Assembly (NCBI GenBank): GCA_964030475.1
Contig: CAXIPT010000008.1
Span: 2,170,141 to 2,234,140, forward strand
Direction: 5' to 3'
DNA from: Tethya wilhelma
Taxonomy: Eukaryota > Porifera > Demospongiae > Tethyida > Tethyidae
Length of the DNA stretch: 64,000 bases
Positions 19,986 to 31,264 of the stretch are shown piece after piece; the first letter of the stretch is position 1; every line of letters begins with the position of its first letter. Below the pieces are notes generated by a model, which was given only the letters and a program-made list of their open reading frames with translations, was not told where the DNA came from and did not search any database. A program made the position numbers and the translations under genes.

Positions 19986-21146
19986 TGCGTAGCACGTGCA
20001 GAGGGTTATGGTAGTCGTTTTTGTAACGTTCTGACAGTTTCAGTAGATTGACAATAAGATTTCTTATTCTAGCCACGAGGTTGAATCACGTGGTCATTTA
20101 TTACATAACTCATAATCACGTTACATCTTCCCTCTATCAGAGAAAATGATGAAATCACAATAAGCTTATAAAATAGTGGGGATAATAGGAACCAATATGA
20201 TTACATGTAGAAATAACAATAACACTAAGCTAAGTGATACACAAACTAATTATATGATCGTTTCTTTAAGACGCATAGTCGATCAACCAATCAGGCTGCT
20301 TCCGTGCTCGCTGAGAATATCTCAGAAGGCAGGGTGGAGAGTTGGGTGGTTGTACTGTTGTAGCATTCTTCGAACTCTCCACTACTGGGTCAGTCTGTTC
20401 GTCTGGTGCTTGGTCTGTCACTGAAAGGCCACTCAGATTGGTTAAGGATTGCCAAGCGCTTCCAGCTCATTATAGTGCTCGCAGCGCCTGTTGCATGTAT
20501 TTAGCTTGTAATGGGACAAGCAAGCTACAATGAATATGATTAATAATTAGTAGATAAAGATCGTCAATACTAAACGCAGTATTAGGTGGGTGTGGCACTA
20601 GAACTTGGCCTCATGGCGAGTTGAGAAAGAGACCTCTTGTGAATAACAGATTTTCCGGTACAGAAAGACACTAGTGCAGAGAGTCAAACAAAGCTTAAAG
20701 TGATGCTAAAAGACTATACTAAAAGGTTCTCGCTGGTTTTTCTGAAAATTCTAGACCAAAGCGCAATGGTGAACAGCAATGTTTAGGTAAGTATAATAAA
20801 TTCACTCTAAAATTCATTATTTCTTTCAGTAATTTAGCGCTACTGTAGCATTGCAACAAAAACCAGCGAGGGATGTTTAGTTCAGACCATTAGCTAACTA
20901 ACAAGTGCTATGCCAAACCCTGAGCTAAGCACTGGATTTTTAATTTTGCGTCTATGAATATCAATTAGTTAATCGTAATTTTATTCATGATAATGGTTAC
21001 CATGGCAACAAATTGTGAATCCCTATAAAGTACATAGATCAAAGAATCCTAAACTATTATTTAAATAAGCTCTAAGTGAAGTATTGGCTGTATATCAGCC
21101 ATCTAATTCATAGCTATTTCAGCTGTGTAATTTTCCAGCATTGTCC
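19986..21146. other. Non-coding region with small palindromes
   Basis: Contains GGCACGTGCGTAGCACGTGC at 19981-20000, a CACGTG-rich inverted motif, and the near-inverted pair CTCGCTGGTTTTT (20728) and AAAAACCAGCGAGG (20857). No gene is supported; short frames here lack coding character. Confidence 0.4.
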
Positions 21147-21350
21147 TTAACTGACCTGAGCAGTCTCAAATGGAGTGGCATCAGGCATCTCTACTGTGTC
21201 TAAAATATGCCTTATGTTTCGAATGTATGTACCATTCTCTGTCTCTACTTGATAGCTTCTTGGGCCTACCAAACCTGCACATACTGCTGGGGTCCATGTA
21301 CGCTGCCCAGGTAACTGAACTCTCACTGACCCTCCACTCTGTATTGGCTT
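21147..21350 (-). pseudogene. Gypsy-like integrase C-terminal fragment
   Basis: Minus-strand frame containing GSVRVQLPGQRTWTPA and GLVGPRSYQVETENGTYIR then NIRHIL. This matches the C-terminal beta-barrel region of Ty3/Gypsy integrases (W...G.V....GPRSY.V...G...RRN..H). Only ~65 residues remain. It runs directly into a foldback arm at 21360. Confidence 0.65.
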
Positions 21351-21361
21351 TGTAGAATTAT

Positions 21362-21460
21362 GGAAAAATGAGAACAAACAAGTATAAAAAACATTGGAAA
21401 TGTAATGAGACACTGGAATGGCGAAATCGTAAAAAGAACGCAAACAAGATGGAATGGCTG
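21362..21460. mobile_element. Left arm of a foldback tail, ending at an N gap
   Basis: GAGAACAAACAAGTATAAAA through GATGGAATGGCTG matches the left arm of the family tail (compare 29750-29843). The contig ends (N at 21461) exactly where the hairpin loop should begin. Confidence 0.8.
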
Positions 21461-21611
21461 NGACGTAATTCACAGAACTAGCTTGGGTATGGGGCGCATG
21501 CGCGAGGGGTACCTGGAAAAAAAACAACTCAAGAACGTCGTAAACCCCTGTACCCGGCCGGGTACCCGGACCCTGCTGTTTTTCGGTGACGATCTTTACC
21601 GGCCCTGTATA

Positions 21612-22514
21612 AAAATGGCTGCTGATATTGACTGTTTGTTGGATTTCAAAGAGTCATCTGTTTATTTTATATCTACCTGCTATGAGCACAGTTCTGAAGA
21701 ATGTGAGAAAGAAGATCTACTGGCTCTTGGAGAGGAAGTCCTGAGATATGCTGTGATATTGGAAAGGAGTTTCCCTGCTGATGATGGACAGGGGCTTGTT
21801 GAAAGTGTGCAAGAACTGCTCAAACTAGTGCATGATAATGTCTGCAGGTCGTTGTATTTCAATCAAAGAGGTCGCCCTGAAGTAGATGTCGATCAGCACC
21901 AGCTGATGTTTCTTGTTGAGCAGGGTTTTACGACGAAAGACCTAGCCTCCATGTTTTCTTGCAGTTGACGCACCATTGAAAGAAGGTTTACAAGGTATGG
22001 TATAAGTAATAGAGACTTTTCCTTTTCAAATGCCAGATTGAGCTTTGAGGAGCTAACAACAGTGCTGGTACAGATTGAAGCATGCCTGAATAGTCGACCT
22101 CTGGGCATTCTCCCTACCAACGATGATGGAGTTCAAGTCTTGACCCTGGTACATTTTCTGATAAGTCGTCCTCTTGAAGCTCTACCCGATCATCTTCATT
22201 CGTTTAATTCACTCCCTTTGTTGCGATGCTGGTACTTATGTGAAGTCCTGACCAGTCACTTTTGGAAGCGATGGTCATCGGAATACTTGACCAGTCTCAA
22301 GAAGCAGGCCAAATGGCATTCATCCAGCAAGAATCTCTCTGTTGGAGATGTTGTGGTGTTAAGAGAAGACGGAATGACCTCCACTCAATGGCCTCTTGGC
22401 AGAGTTGTTGCAGTACACACTGGCAAGGATAGTGTTACGAGAGTGAAGACCAAAAACGGCACCTACACAAGGCCAGTAACCAAGGTTGCTTTGATTCTCC
22501 CGTGTGAACATTGA
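21612..22514 (+). pseudogene. HTH protein fused in frame to BEL/Pao integrase C terminus
   Basis: Two parts share one frame. The first (21615-21965, MAADIDCLLDF...) ends in a helix-turn-helix of the GRPEVDVDQHQLMFLVEQGF type, interrupted by TGA at 21966-21968 where related sequences have Arg (…CS-stop-RTIERRF). The second (22038-22514) is a typical BEL/Pao integrase C-terminal and DUF5641 region: QIEACLNSRPLGIL, HFLISRPLEALP, HFWKRWSSEYL, VGDVVVLRED, QWPLGRVV, GTYTRPVTKV. The integrase catalytic core between them is missing. Either a retrotransposon deletion or a local fusion could explain it. The stop argues against function. Confidence 0.65.
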
Positions 22515-22734
22515 ACAGTGCAGTATGTTGACTAAATGGTAATATATTGACTGTAGTATTTGTAATGGTAATTTTCATTGATTGATTTCATGTAGTGTAC
22601 ACTTGTTGTTTGAAGACATTGGCTGGTCTTGGCCGGCGGTATGTGTACGTATGGTAATGGTTGTCATCACTATTTAATTTTTCTTTGTGCAAACGTTAAT
22701 TTAGAGTAATAATGTAAAATTTGAACAAGATGGC

Positions 22735-24319
22735 GAATTTACAGGTTGGTAATAAATCTGTTTGCATCCAAGTTAGAAATCACTAAACACACACACACAC
22801 ACTTATAGGTAGTATTAATGCCAGATCATTGTGTAGTATGTAAAAAAGGTGGTAATAAAGCACTGAAGATTTCTCTACATCGTTTTCCAGCAGAACCCAA
22901 AAGAAGATAAGTGCATTGAATCTCTCTGAGACTAACTTGCATCATAAAGTATGTTTACAACACTTCCCTAATTACGATGTCAAACAGCTACCCCAATTGC
23001 ATCTTGGAAAACGATTTGTGTCACCGAGCATGTAAAAGAAGTGCTTCACAACAAAGACCCCTAAAGCCCCTGCTACTAAACGTCAGCAGTCATTTTCACC
23101 GAGTGTCAGCCCATCCCCATCCGTGTCTCATGATGAGGATTCCCTCTCTGATTGTACTATATATGTCGAGCCCTGTAGGGGTGGTGCTATTGAGTGAACT
23201 TCCTACAGAATGCAGTAGCGATTTAGTTATGGACACGTCTGGTTCTGAAAGAGAATCCAATTCCAATGTGATCATCACTGTATTGGTGGCACGGCTTGAG
23301 GTCCTGGAAAAAAACTTCAGCGCATACTTAAAGCAAAAAAAGGCTTTAAAGAATAGAAAATATCTCACATGACGATTCATTGGTAAAATTCTATACAGGA
23401 TTCCCTTCCTAGTTGCTTTCTTTGAGTTTCTCGGACCAGAGGTTTGTTATTTACAATACTGGGGGGCCAAAGTTTCTAATGGAAAAAAGAGAGAGAAAAA
23501 ACTAGACCCACTCAATCAACTCTTCCTGACTCTGATCAAGTTAAGATTGAACCATCGAGAAAGAGATATTGCACATAGATTTGGAGTGCATCCATGTCAC
23601 CTCCATTAACTTATGATATAGAAAGCATATCCATGTAATAAAATACTTTGAAACTGTTGAGACAGCTACCCACCAAGCAGCAAGTAAAGGGGACATTGCC
23701 ACAAGCATTCAAGGAAAAATTCCCAGATACCTATGCAATCATTGACGTAACAGAAATTTTCATTGAAACCCCATGTGACTTACACAATCAATCTTCTACA
23801 TGGTCGAACTATAAGCATCACAACACTGCTAAACTGCTGGTGGCATGTACTCCGAATGGTGCTATTTGTTTTGTTTCACCCTTGTATGTTGGTTCGATAT
23901 CTGACGTGGAGCTGACACGTGTGTCTGACTTTGTTGAATGTCTACTGGTGTGTCAATCATGGCCAATCGTGGTTTCACTGTCAAGGACCAACTAGTTTCA
24001 CAGAAGGTCTCTAAATATTCCGCCGTTTTTTGAAGGCCGTGCTCAATTTCCTGCAAATGAAGTGAACAGAGGTTGCAAAATCACTTCACTGCGAATCCAT
24101 GTTGAAAGAGCTATTGGGCGTATAAAAAATTTTCCTATTCTTAAAAGTACATTACCACTTTCGATGGCACGAATTGCCGATCAGATAGTAACTGTGCATG
24201 CTTTGCTGGTTAATTTCCAACCTGTTCTCATTCCACCCCCTTCTTCGGATCTAACTGATGTCGAAGACTACTTTGCTTATCTAAGTGATACAGACTCGGA
24301 GTCAAGTGATATAATATAA
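22735..24319 (+). pseudogene. ISL2EU/Harbinger-type transposase with THAP finger
   Basis: A small exon MANLQ (22731-22745, GT donor) precedes an exon beginning MPDHCVVCKKGG ... SLHRFPAEPKR, a THAP-type C2CH finger. Next come a coiled-coil stretch (VARLEVLEKNFSAYL), a helix-turn-helix (NQLFLTLIKLRLNHRERDIA) and a DDE_Tnp_4 core: AIIDVTEIFIETP, WSNYKHHNTAKLLVACTPNG, VSPLYVGSISD, then MANRGF, IPPFFEGRAQF and SLRIHVERAIGRIKNF. The second catalytic position, normally MADRGF, reads MANRGF (Asp to Asn, ~23963). Stops and frameshifts occur at ~22907, ~23035, ~23196, ~23612 and ~23945. Dead copy. Confidence 0.75.
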
Positions 24320-24590
24320 CTTTTTATTGACTAATTATGTGTATTTGTTTTTACTATTACTTAAAGGCGCTCTCTCACGGAAGCGGAAGTAAATTCAAAT
24401 TTACATTACGTAATGAAGCCACAAACAGATCACAAGTACGCGCAAAAATTAACTATGCATACAAGTTTGCGTGAACTATGGCAGTTTTGGACAAAAATGC
24501 CAGGCTGCTGGTAGCTTTGACTCCTCACAGCAGCAGCAGCGCTTCACATTTATCACAAAGACAAAGTTTGCGTCACCATGAGAAGTTCTG

Positions 24591-25481
24591 AGGGGTTGGT
24601 AGAACTATACTTTTTTAACAAAATGACCCCTAATATTATGGGTCTTTTTGATGTAAACTGATCCCTAACATTATGGGTCTTTCTTATGTATCTTTGATCC
24701 CTAATATTATGGGTCTTTCTTGCATATATACATATCTCATATGTACATAAGATGGACCCATAATAAGAAGACTGTTATAATGGGACTGTCTTATGTATAT
24801 CACATTGTACTAAAAGGGGCTTACTTGTCAATGATTCACGGCCAAAAAAAACAGTCTTAATAATTTCTATTAATGCTAAGTGAGATTCACTCGGGCTAAA
24901 CACCAAGGCTAGGGCTAGGGCTAGGGCTAGGGCTAGGGCAAGGGCAAGGACTAGGCCTATATAAGTGCATGACTCAGGTTAGGGCTAAGGAGTGATTCAC
25001 TCGGGCTAAACGCCAAGGCTAGGGCTAGGGCTAGGGCTAGGGCTAGGGCTAGGGCAAGGACTAGCTTACATGCAAGTACTAGGGATAGGGAAATAAATTA
25101 GTTTTAAGTAAGCGAGTACATAAGAAAGACCCATTAAAAGAGAATTTCAATTATATGGGTCCATCTTATGTACAGTGGGTGGAGCATGGATGAGTCAGCC
25201 CCTTAAATTACAATATGACATACATAAGACAGTCCCATTATAAGGTTTTCTTATATGGGTCCATCTTATGTACATGGGTAGAGTAAGGGGACAATCCTTA
25301 CTTAAATTTATTAATGTAAATAAGAAAGACCCATAATATTAGGGGTCATCTTTATAAGAAAGATCCATAATATTAGGGATCAAAGATACATAAGAAAGAC
25401 CCATGTTAGGGATCAGTTTAAAAAAGACCCATAATATTAGGGGTCATTTTGTTAAAAAAGTATAGTTCTTTCTACCCCACT
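24591..25481. mobile_element. ~890-bp foldback element with (GGGCTA)n arrays in the loop
   Basis: The left arm (24591-24790) and right arm (25140-25481) are inverted copies built of a repeated ~35-bp module around CCCTAATATTATGGGTCTTT. The outermost part reads GGTAGAACTATACTTTTTTA on the left and its near complement on the right. The loop holds two runs of GGGCTA (24908-24945 and 25018-25055), each preceded by GATTCACTCGGGCTAAAC. No protein. Confidence 0.75.
24908..25058. repeat. Two (GGGCTA)n hexanucleotide arrays
   Basis: Runs of about 6 and 7 GGGCTA units, some drifting to GGGCAA, within a ~105-bp module present twice. The unit is one base different from the animal telomere hexamer (GGGTTA). 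Confidence 0.85.
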
Positions 25482-25544
25482 GAGACTATAGCTATAGCTA
25501 GCTAGCACTGAGTTGAGCAGATACCTTTTTTTTTATCTGTAGAT

Positions 25545-25871
25545 GGACACTCAGCTCGGCAAACACTATGTACAAGTAAAACAGTCAAATTTCAAGCTCT
25601 AAACCTATTTAATTGTGACGACCTTTTCCTAGAGATGGCCTTGCAAAAATTTTCTAAGTCCCAAAAGGGTGCGTCAGATAAAAATTAGCATATGGTATGC
25701 TAATTTTTATCTGACGCACCCTTTTGGGACTTAGAAATTTTTTGCACGGTAATTCCTATAGGAAATGGTCGTCACAAAATAGCTTTTAGAGCTTGAAATT
25801 AAAGTTTGACTCTTCCAGTATTCGCAGTGTACTGTCCATCTGCAAATATAAATCTTAAAGAGATAGACAGC
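25545..25871. mobile_element. Long palindrome centred at ~25693
   Basis: CTAAGTCCCAAAAGGGTGCG through AATTAGCATA is followed almost at once by its exact complement, giving ~39-bp uninterrupted arms within ~150-bp imperfect arms that reach TCTGTAGATGGACA and TGTCCATCTGCA. Likely a hairpin MITE. Confidence 0.8.
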
Positions 25872-26534
25872 TACAGATCCAAACTGTTCAACTCATGCAG
25901 TGCATCTTATATAGCTAGACTAGCTAGCTGTAGTACTGTAGCAAGTGTATAGGCCTATAGTACAGTTTGACAGAGGTAGTAGTAGCTTGCATGCAAACTT
26001 GAGTCTGCCAAAGACTGGCTTTGAAAGCAAATGCAATAAACTCATAAAGTATTGCAACAGTCAGAACTTGATCGGGCCTCTCAGTGAAGACGTTCGATCT
26101 CCACAGACACTGTCGATCTCTTTTGAGCCACTATCTTGATGTGATTCTAGTTCAAAAGTTTACATTGATCAGTATCCTAGTAGGCTGAAAAAGGCATGCT
26201 TGTTATCAGTAAAGTTATTTCAGGCCCTGCGCTCATCGTCTGACTTTATGTTCAAGCGAGCCGGCTTTGACTTAAACTTCACAACTTTGTAGTGCTGAGT
26301 CACTAGCAAGTATGCCGCATTCGATTGCAAGCATTGGATCACTGTATTCAGCTATAGTCATTATGTAGAAAATTAAAGCAGGCACACACAAAACTGACAT
26401 ATTAAAGCAACGATAATGGGCAAAGTGAAACCGCTCAAAGTCACAGGCTAAGACTATAGCTAGCTAGCTAGTCTAGCTAGGATGCACTGTATTCATGAGT
26501 GGAGCAGAATCAGATTTTATAGCCGCCAGTCTCT

Positions 26535-26695
26535 CTCTTTATTTTTATATCGGCAGATGGACAGTACCATGACATGCGACAGTACACTCACTGCAAACAC
26601 TATTTTATTGTGATGACCTTTTCCTAAGAATTCTACCCCCCAAAAAATTTCTAAATCCCAAAAGGGTGCGTCAGATAAAAATTAGCATACGGTAC
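26535..26695. mobile_element. Half copy of the 25545 palindrome family
   Basis: GGCAGATGGACAGTACC, then GTGATGACCTTTTCCTA and CCCAAAAGGGTGCGTCAGAT match one arm of 25545-25690; the opposite arm is absent. Confidence 0.7.
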
Positions 26696-26861
26696 GTGCA
26701 GTACAAAATGGTCAAATTTGTACAGCAGTGATAGGGAAAGCGTGGATGGGTGGGGCTAAAACTACTACGGATGTAGCTCTATGTGCAATTATTGAAAGTT
26801 GTACATTCTTTTGCCGTAAACGAAAAGGACTATTGAAGCTGCTACATTCATCATCAATGTA

Positions 26862-27109
26862 ATGGCAGAATTTCCAAAGCAAGTCTCACACATAGTTGTC
26901 CATAATAGAACAATCAACATAACAGGACGATTGGGGCATCGAAAACCTCTAGATCAGTTACTAGAGCACTACAATCTGTAAGTGTTTATTACAATATCAC
27001 AGACAAGTTACCTAAATAAACTTACATTTCATTGTACAGAGTAATGACGCTAGCTCTTCGAGGCAGTGGCTCAAATATGACTACAAAAATATTGAGGATG
27101 TTTCACTGA
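26862..27109 (+). CDS. Small two-exon gene, 61 aa, unrecognised
   Basis: Exon 1 is 26862-26977 (ATG to GTAAGT donor) and exon 2 is 27040-27109 (CAG acceptor to TGA); phase 2 joins correctly. The product starts MAEFPKQVSHIVVHNRTINI and ends LRGSGSNMTTKILRMFH. No signal peptide or known domain. It may be a real small gene or the 5' part of a longer one with alternative splicing. Immediately downstream lies a cluster of TTTTATGCC motifs. Confidence 0.4.
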
Positions 27110-27145
27110 GTGCTCTTTTTCATGGATGTTGCCGGTCATGCAGAG

Positions 27146-27695
27146 TTCGGCATAAAATGGAAGTTACTGTCTTGCTGTACCATGGGAAAATTTTATGCCA
27201 ATCCTTGCTTGCTGTACCAAGGAAAACTTTTTATGCTGATTCTGTCTTGCTGTATAGATAGGCAGCCTTTTATGCCAGGGTCTTTGGCATAAACATCCTC
27301 GTGATAGCTTTTAGCACACAACGGATGCACAATAGATTACTATAGCAAAATTTTATGCCAATATCCTTTAATTGTAGGATCCAACCCTGATGAATATATA
27401 TTTGCAGGAACTTACCCCTGTCTGTTTAGTACCAGATCTTGGCATAATTCTTTGCATTGATTACAGCTTGAAAATGATACTTTAAAGGTAAAATTTTATG
27501 CCAGGACTATTAATTAAAGGGGGCAACTCTGATGGATTGAATCAGAGGAATTTACTCACTCTACTTTGTTGATAGACTTTGGCATAGTTCTTTGCCTTTA
27601 TAGCTAGAATATAAAGCCAAAATATTATGTCAGTTATTAATCCTGATAAACTAATTGGAGGATCTTACTCAATTCAGTAATTGGCATAATTCTTT
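27146..27695. repeat. Cluster of TTTTATGCC / GGCATAA motifs
   Basis: The 9-mer or its complement (with one mismatch at most) occurs about ten times, near 27149, 27191, 27229, 27267, 27287, 27353, 27440, 27496, 27591 and 27683, in both orientations. Flanking bases are partly shared (TTGGCATAATTCTTT three times). No clean period. Confidence 0.6.
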
Positions 27696-27971
27696 CCCTT
27701 TTAATAGTCAAAAGAGACAGCAATTTGTGCCAAAGCTTGCATCATTACAAAAAAATTCCACACACTTGCATAAACATCGTAATAATTATTACACAAATTT
27801 AAGCATGATCATTATTAAATATTAGTTGAGAATAGTTGTATTGTAATAATTATCATGACTGATGAATATACATGTTTACATAATGATGACACTGATGAAT
27901 ACACAAATATACCATGATAACACAATAATCATAATTATTATGATGATAGTATCCAGCTTTAGGTACAGATG

Positions 27972-28493
27972 TAGGGTGTCCAACGTGAAATTTCAAGAGT
28001 GGCAAATTGAAGTCATTGCTAGTTATTTGTGTAGACCTACTCTAGATCAACTTAAAAATATATCTGGTTTGCTGCAATCAAGCATTGTTTTCCTTTGCGA
28101 GGCATTTTACTAAAAACACAAATTCGCAAATAATGGTCACGTGACCAAAATGCCATACTAGGTTCACTACAATAGCAAATTTGGTGAAGCTTGGCTGTAA
28201 GCAATGTTCTAGAACTATGTTATCTTTTTATGAATGTTTGTAAGATTCTTACTGCTTGTGACAAATGCGGCAATAGCACGCAGTTTACATGCATGCGTAC
28301 GTACGCGTGCTAAATTCTGGTCACGTGACCATTATTTTGCAAATTTGTGTTTTATTGAATCGCCTCGTGAAGGAAAACAATGCATGATTACATCAAACCA
28401 TATATATTTTTCAGTTGACCTATAGTAGGTCTACACAAATAACTAGCAATGACTTCAATTTGCTACTCTTGAAATTTGACGTTGGACACCCTA
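27972..28493. mobile_element. 522-bp hAT-like foldback MITE
   Basis: TAGGGTGTCCAACGTGAAAT at 27972 is mirrored by its complement ending at 28493. The arms extend ~200 bp, including GGTCACGTGACCA. Flanks ACAGATG and ACAGATC are a probable 6-8-bp target duplication. TAGGG termini with such duplications suggest hAT. A diverged half copy lies at 60944-61125. Confidence 0.75.
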
Positions 28494-28725
28494 ACAGATC
28501 GCATGGCATGATTTGTATATTGNTCATGGACCTGGCAAATGCAGAGCCTGGTTAGAGTTAAATTTCAGACCCAGCTATATAATCTGTTGCAGCTCAGTGG
28601 AAGAATATAATGGTTAATATTGTAGAGCTTTATAGTGGCATTGAAAACAACAAAAATTATTATTGGACAACTATTAAAAAATTAGAGTAATAATAATTAT
28701 TAATTTATGTGACGGTATATTAATT
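28494..28725. other. Non-coding, contig join at 28523
   Basis: Single N at 28523. From ~28577 to 28850 the sequence is repeated at 38743-39001 with a few percent difference, covering the 3' flank and last exon of the gene at 28726-30388. Confidence 0.7.
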
Positions 28726-30388
28726 TTAAAATGGTGAAATGGAATCATCACCAAGATACTGGACAAGCACAAAATCATGATTGTTGATGAGCTGGAATGG
28801 TAGTTTTTGAAAGTCTTTGCCGCGTCCACTCTGCTTTATGTGGTCAAAATACATCTTCTTGGGCACAGGCTTCTTGTTTGGAATCTTCTTTGATCCATTT
28901 TGAATCCATCTATACTGATCACACTTCCTGTCATCTAGAGAACCAGAACCACATGATGTGTTGTATGGTTTAATCATGACTGAGCCACAGACGGTGACAA
29001 ATTATAGCTATTATTCCCAGTACGGTAGTACTGGGTACATAGGAATGGCACGGATGGCTCATTAGCGTAATACAAATATTTACGTGAATAACTCTGCAAA
29101 AACTGAGCGCTTGGCACTAAAAAGCTTATAAAGCTACTATTTAGCTCATTCTCTTTCTAACAAGCCTAAAAACATGGCCTAAAACCATCGCTAAGGTACC
29201 AAACTAAAATATGCCAAACCTCCAATTTTCTTCTTCTATGTTATTTCAGCATATCTCGAAGACTGTTCACTTTCAGAAGCTGATTCTCGAACGAACAAAC
29301 TTGGTACCATTGTATTCACGTGCTTTTGGTATCGTGTGCTCGAGTCTCCCGTTGAATGGCTAGATACAAGGCAAAAAGCACTTCTCCGTATGGCAGCCAT
29401 TCATTTCTACATCATGCATAAATTCATCAGCTACTTGAAAAGTCAAATTGACGACCCCTTTCCAGGTAGATAAGTGTGCGTTATTTGGAATCCAAATAGT
29501 CGCTGCCTGCTTGCTTTATCTGAAGATTTCTGGTTGTGCTGGACTCTCTGTAACCTTTCAGTCTTCAATATTTAGGAGGTGAATAGACTAATGTGTTATG
29601 TAGTATTCATTATAAGCTGAGCAAAGCAATTAAATACAGCTCAGCCTCCTGAGATTGAATCAGCCTGTGCTCCATGCTGATCATTAGTGTACAAGTAACT
29701 ACCATAATTATACACACAAACTCGAATGTGATTTGTAGAATTATGAAAAAATAAGAACAAACAAATAAAAAAAACATTGAAATTGTAATGAGACATAGGA
29801 ATGGCCAAATCGTAAAAAGAAGGCAAACAAGATGGAATGGCTGGCAGAGTGTGTAAAGAATTATTCCTATGGGCAACATGAGGGACCCAACATGGAAAGA
29901 GAGTACTACATGCAGCCCACACAGGAAGAATTCGGCACACACTCTGCCAGCCATTCCATCTTGTTTGCCTTCTTTTTACGATTTGGCCATTCCTATGTCT
30001 CATTACATTTCCAATGTTTTTTTACTTGTAGGTACATACATTGGCCATGACATATGGCTAGGCCTCAACTATCTGTGATGATAGTCATTTACTTCTTTTA
30101 GTGGGATCTTCAGCTTTGATGCAGTATACTTCTGCTTTTGGCTTCACGGGTGGATACTTGCTGGGTGGTCCGCTTGAGCCAGCCACATTTTCTCTCAATA
30201 GAGATTCAGCTTCTGCAATAGAAAGTGGTGATAGTCGTCCAGATAGCACTGGTTTTGACAGTAGCTTCATCCAACTGTACTAAAACAAAGTCTCACCTGC
30301 GCTTTTTATCTTCACATGACTCGTCACTCTGACTCGTCTTCATAATTTGATCAAAGCTAGGAGGTTCAAGGACAGTCCGTAGATGAGT
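28726..30388 (-). CDS. Minus-strand gene, weak CG-1-like C terminus, 3 exons visible
   Basis: Exon 30388-30297 starts THLRTVLEPPSFDQIM. A 22-bp putative intron (30296-30275, GT..AG) leads to exon 30274-30095 (SWMKLLSKPVLSGRLSPLS, then KPKAEVYCIKAEDPTK). The last exon (28979-28726, CAG acceptor) continues IMIKPYNTSCGSGSLDDR and ends in a stop. The C terminus (KCDQYRWIQNGSKK, FQKLPFQLINNHDFVLVQYL) resembles the end of the CG-1 DNA-binding domain of CAMTA factors (…FHRRCYWLL…IVLVHYL); this is a weak, by-eye match. Element copy 3 (29014-30028) sits in the last intron. The 5' end is not visible. Without the 22-bp intron the frame hits TGA. Confidence 0.45.
29014..30028. mobile_element. Hairpin-head/foldback-tail element, copy 3
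   Basis: A clean 1,015-bp copy: TTCCCAGTACGGTAGTACTG head, body, then a foldback tail (29757-30028) ending TTTACTTG. Left flank A (29013) and right flank T (30029). It lies within an intron of the minus-strand gene 28726-30388. Confidence 0.85.
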
Positions 30389-31149
30389 CTGTTTTTAGTC
30401 CCGTATTTAGTCAGTATTTATACTCTGGAGTACAAATTACGGACCGGACTGACTCCGTAATACTTTTTATATGTAGTCCGTTGGTCCAGTCCGGTCTGTG
30501 TTTTATAATGTACTTCCCAAACGCTGGAAGCAATTGCTCACTGAGATACAGCTGCTCAAATTTGTGACCATTTATTGTATGGAACGCGAAGTGCGACAAA
30601 AATAGTTGACCACGTGACATACGAAATAATCGAATACACAATCGATTGTCAACTCGATCTCGAAATTGATTGTCAACTAGATAGCGAAATCGATTATTGA
30701 AACGATTTTTTGTACTGACAAAATTCATGTATGTGATGTTACGATTAGTATATCCACTATTAATTCGTTCGCAAAATCGATTATCATATTCAGTGCGAAA
30801 TCGATTATCAACTCGATCTGGAAATCGATTGTCACCTCGATAGTGAAATCGATTATTGAAATGATTTTTTGTACTGACAAACTTCATGTAGCTATGTGAT
30901 GTCACGATTAGTTTATCCACTATTAATTCGTTCGCAAAATCGATTATCATATCCAGTGCGAAATCGATTATCAACTTGATCGCGAAAACGATTTCTGTAG
31001 GAGATGCGGGCACGTGCGCATTATAGTATCCGGATCCGCGGATCACGGATACAGAGGTTTGCAACGATCTTGCTCTGTACACGTGAAGCGCGATCTGAGC
31101 ATGCGCAAATGAAACGGCGCTACATTTGAATTGTGGTTTGTTCAACATG
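30389..31149. repeat. ATCGATT-rich tandem repeat (~200-bp unit, two copies)
   Basis: The stretches 30660-30850 and 30833-31000 repeat a unit containing GCGAAATCGATTAT, ATTTTTTGTACTGACAAA, CACTATTAATTCGTTCGCAA and TCAACTCGAT. GAAATCGATT also recurs as a short sub-repeat. Upstream (30440-30510) are several AGTCCG-type repeats. No gene. Ends at the N at 31150. Confidence 0.7.
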
Positions 31150-31264
31150 NGAGTGAGCATGTTTATGTGTGGCAGAGAGTGTGAATATGCATGCACATGA
31201 ATGCATGTGTGGCATTTGCAATCAAGAGACTGTAAAGACATGTATGTGCATGTAATTTTGTTAC

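Noticed and set aside
24908..25058. Interstitial telomere
   Set aside because: The unit is GGGCTA, not GGGTTA, and it lies in the loop of a foldback element; no subtelomeric gene or terminal array is present.
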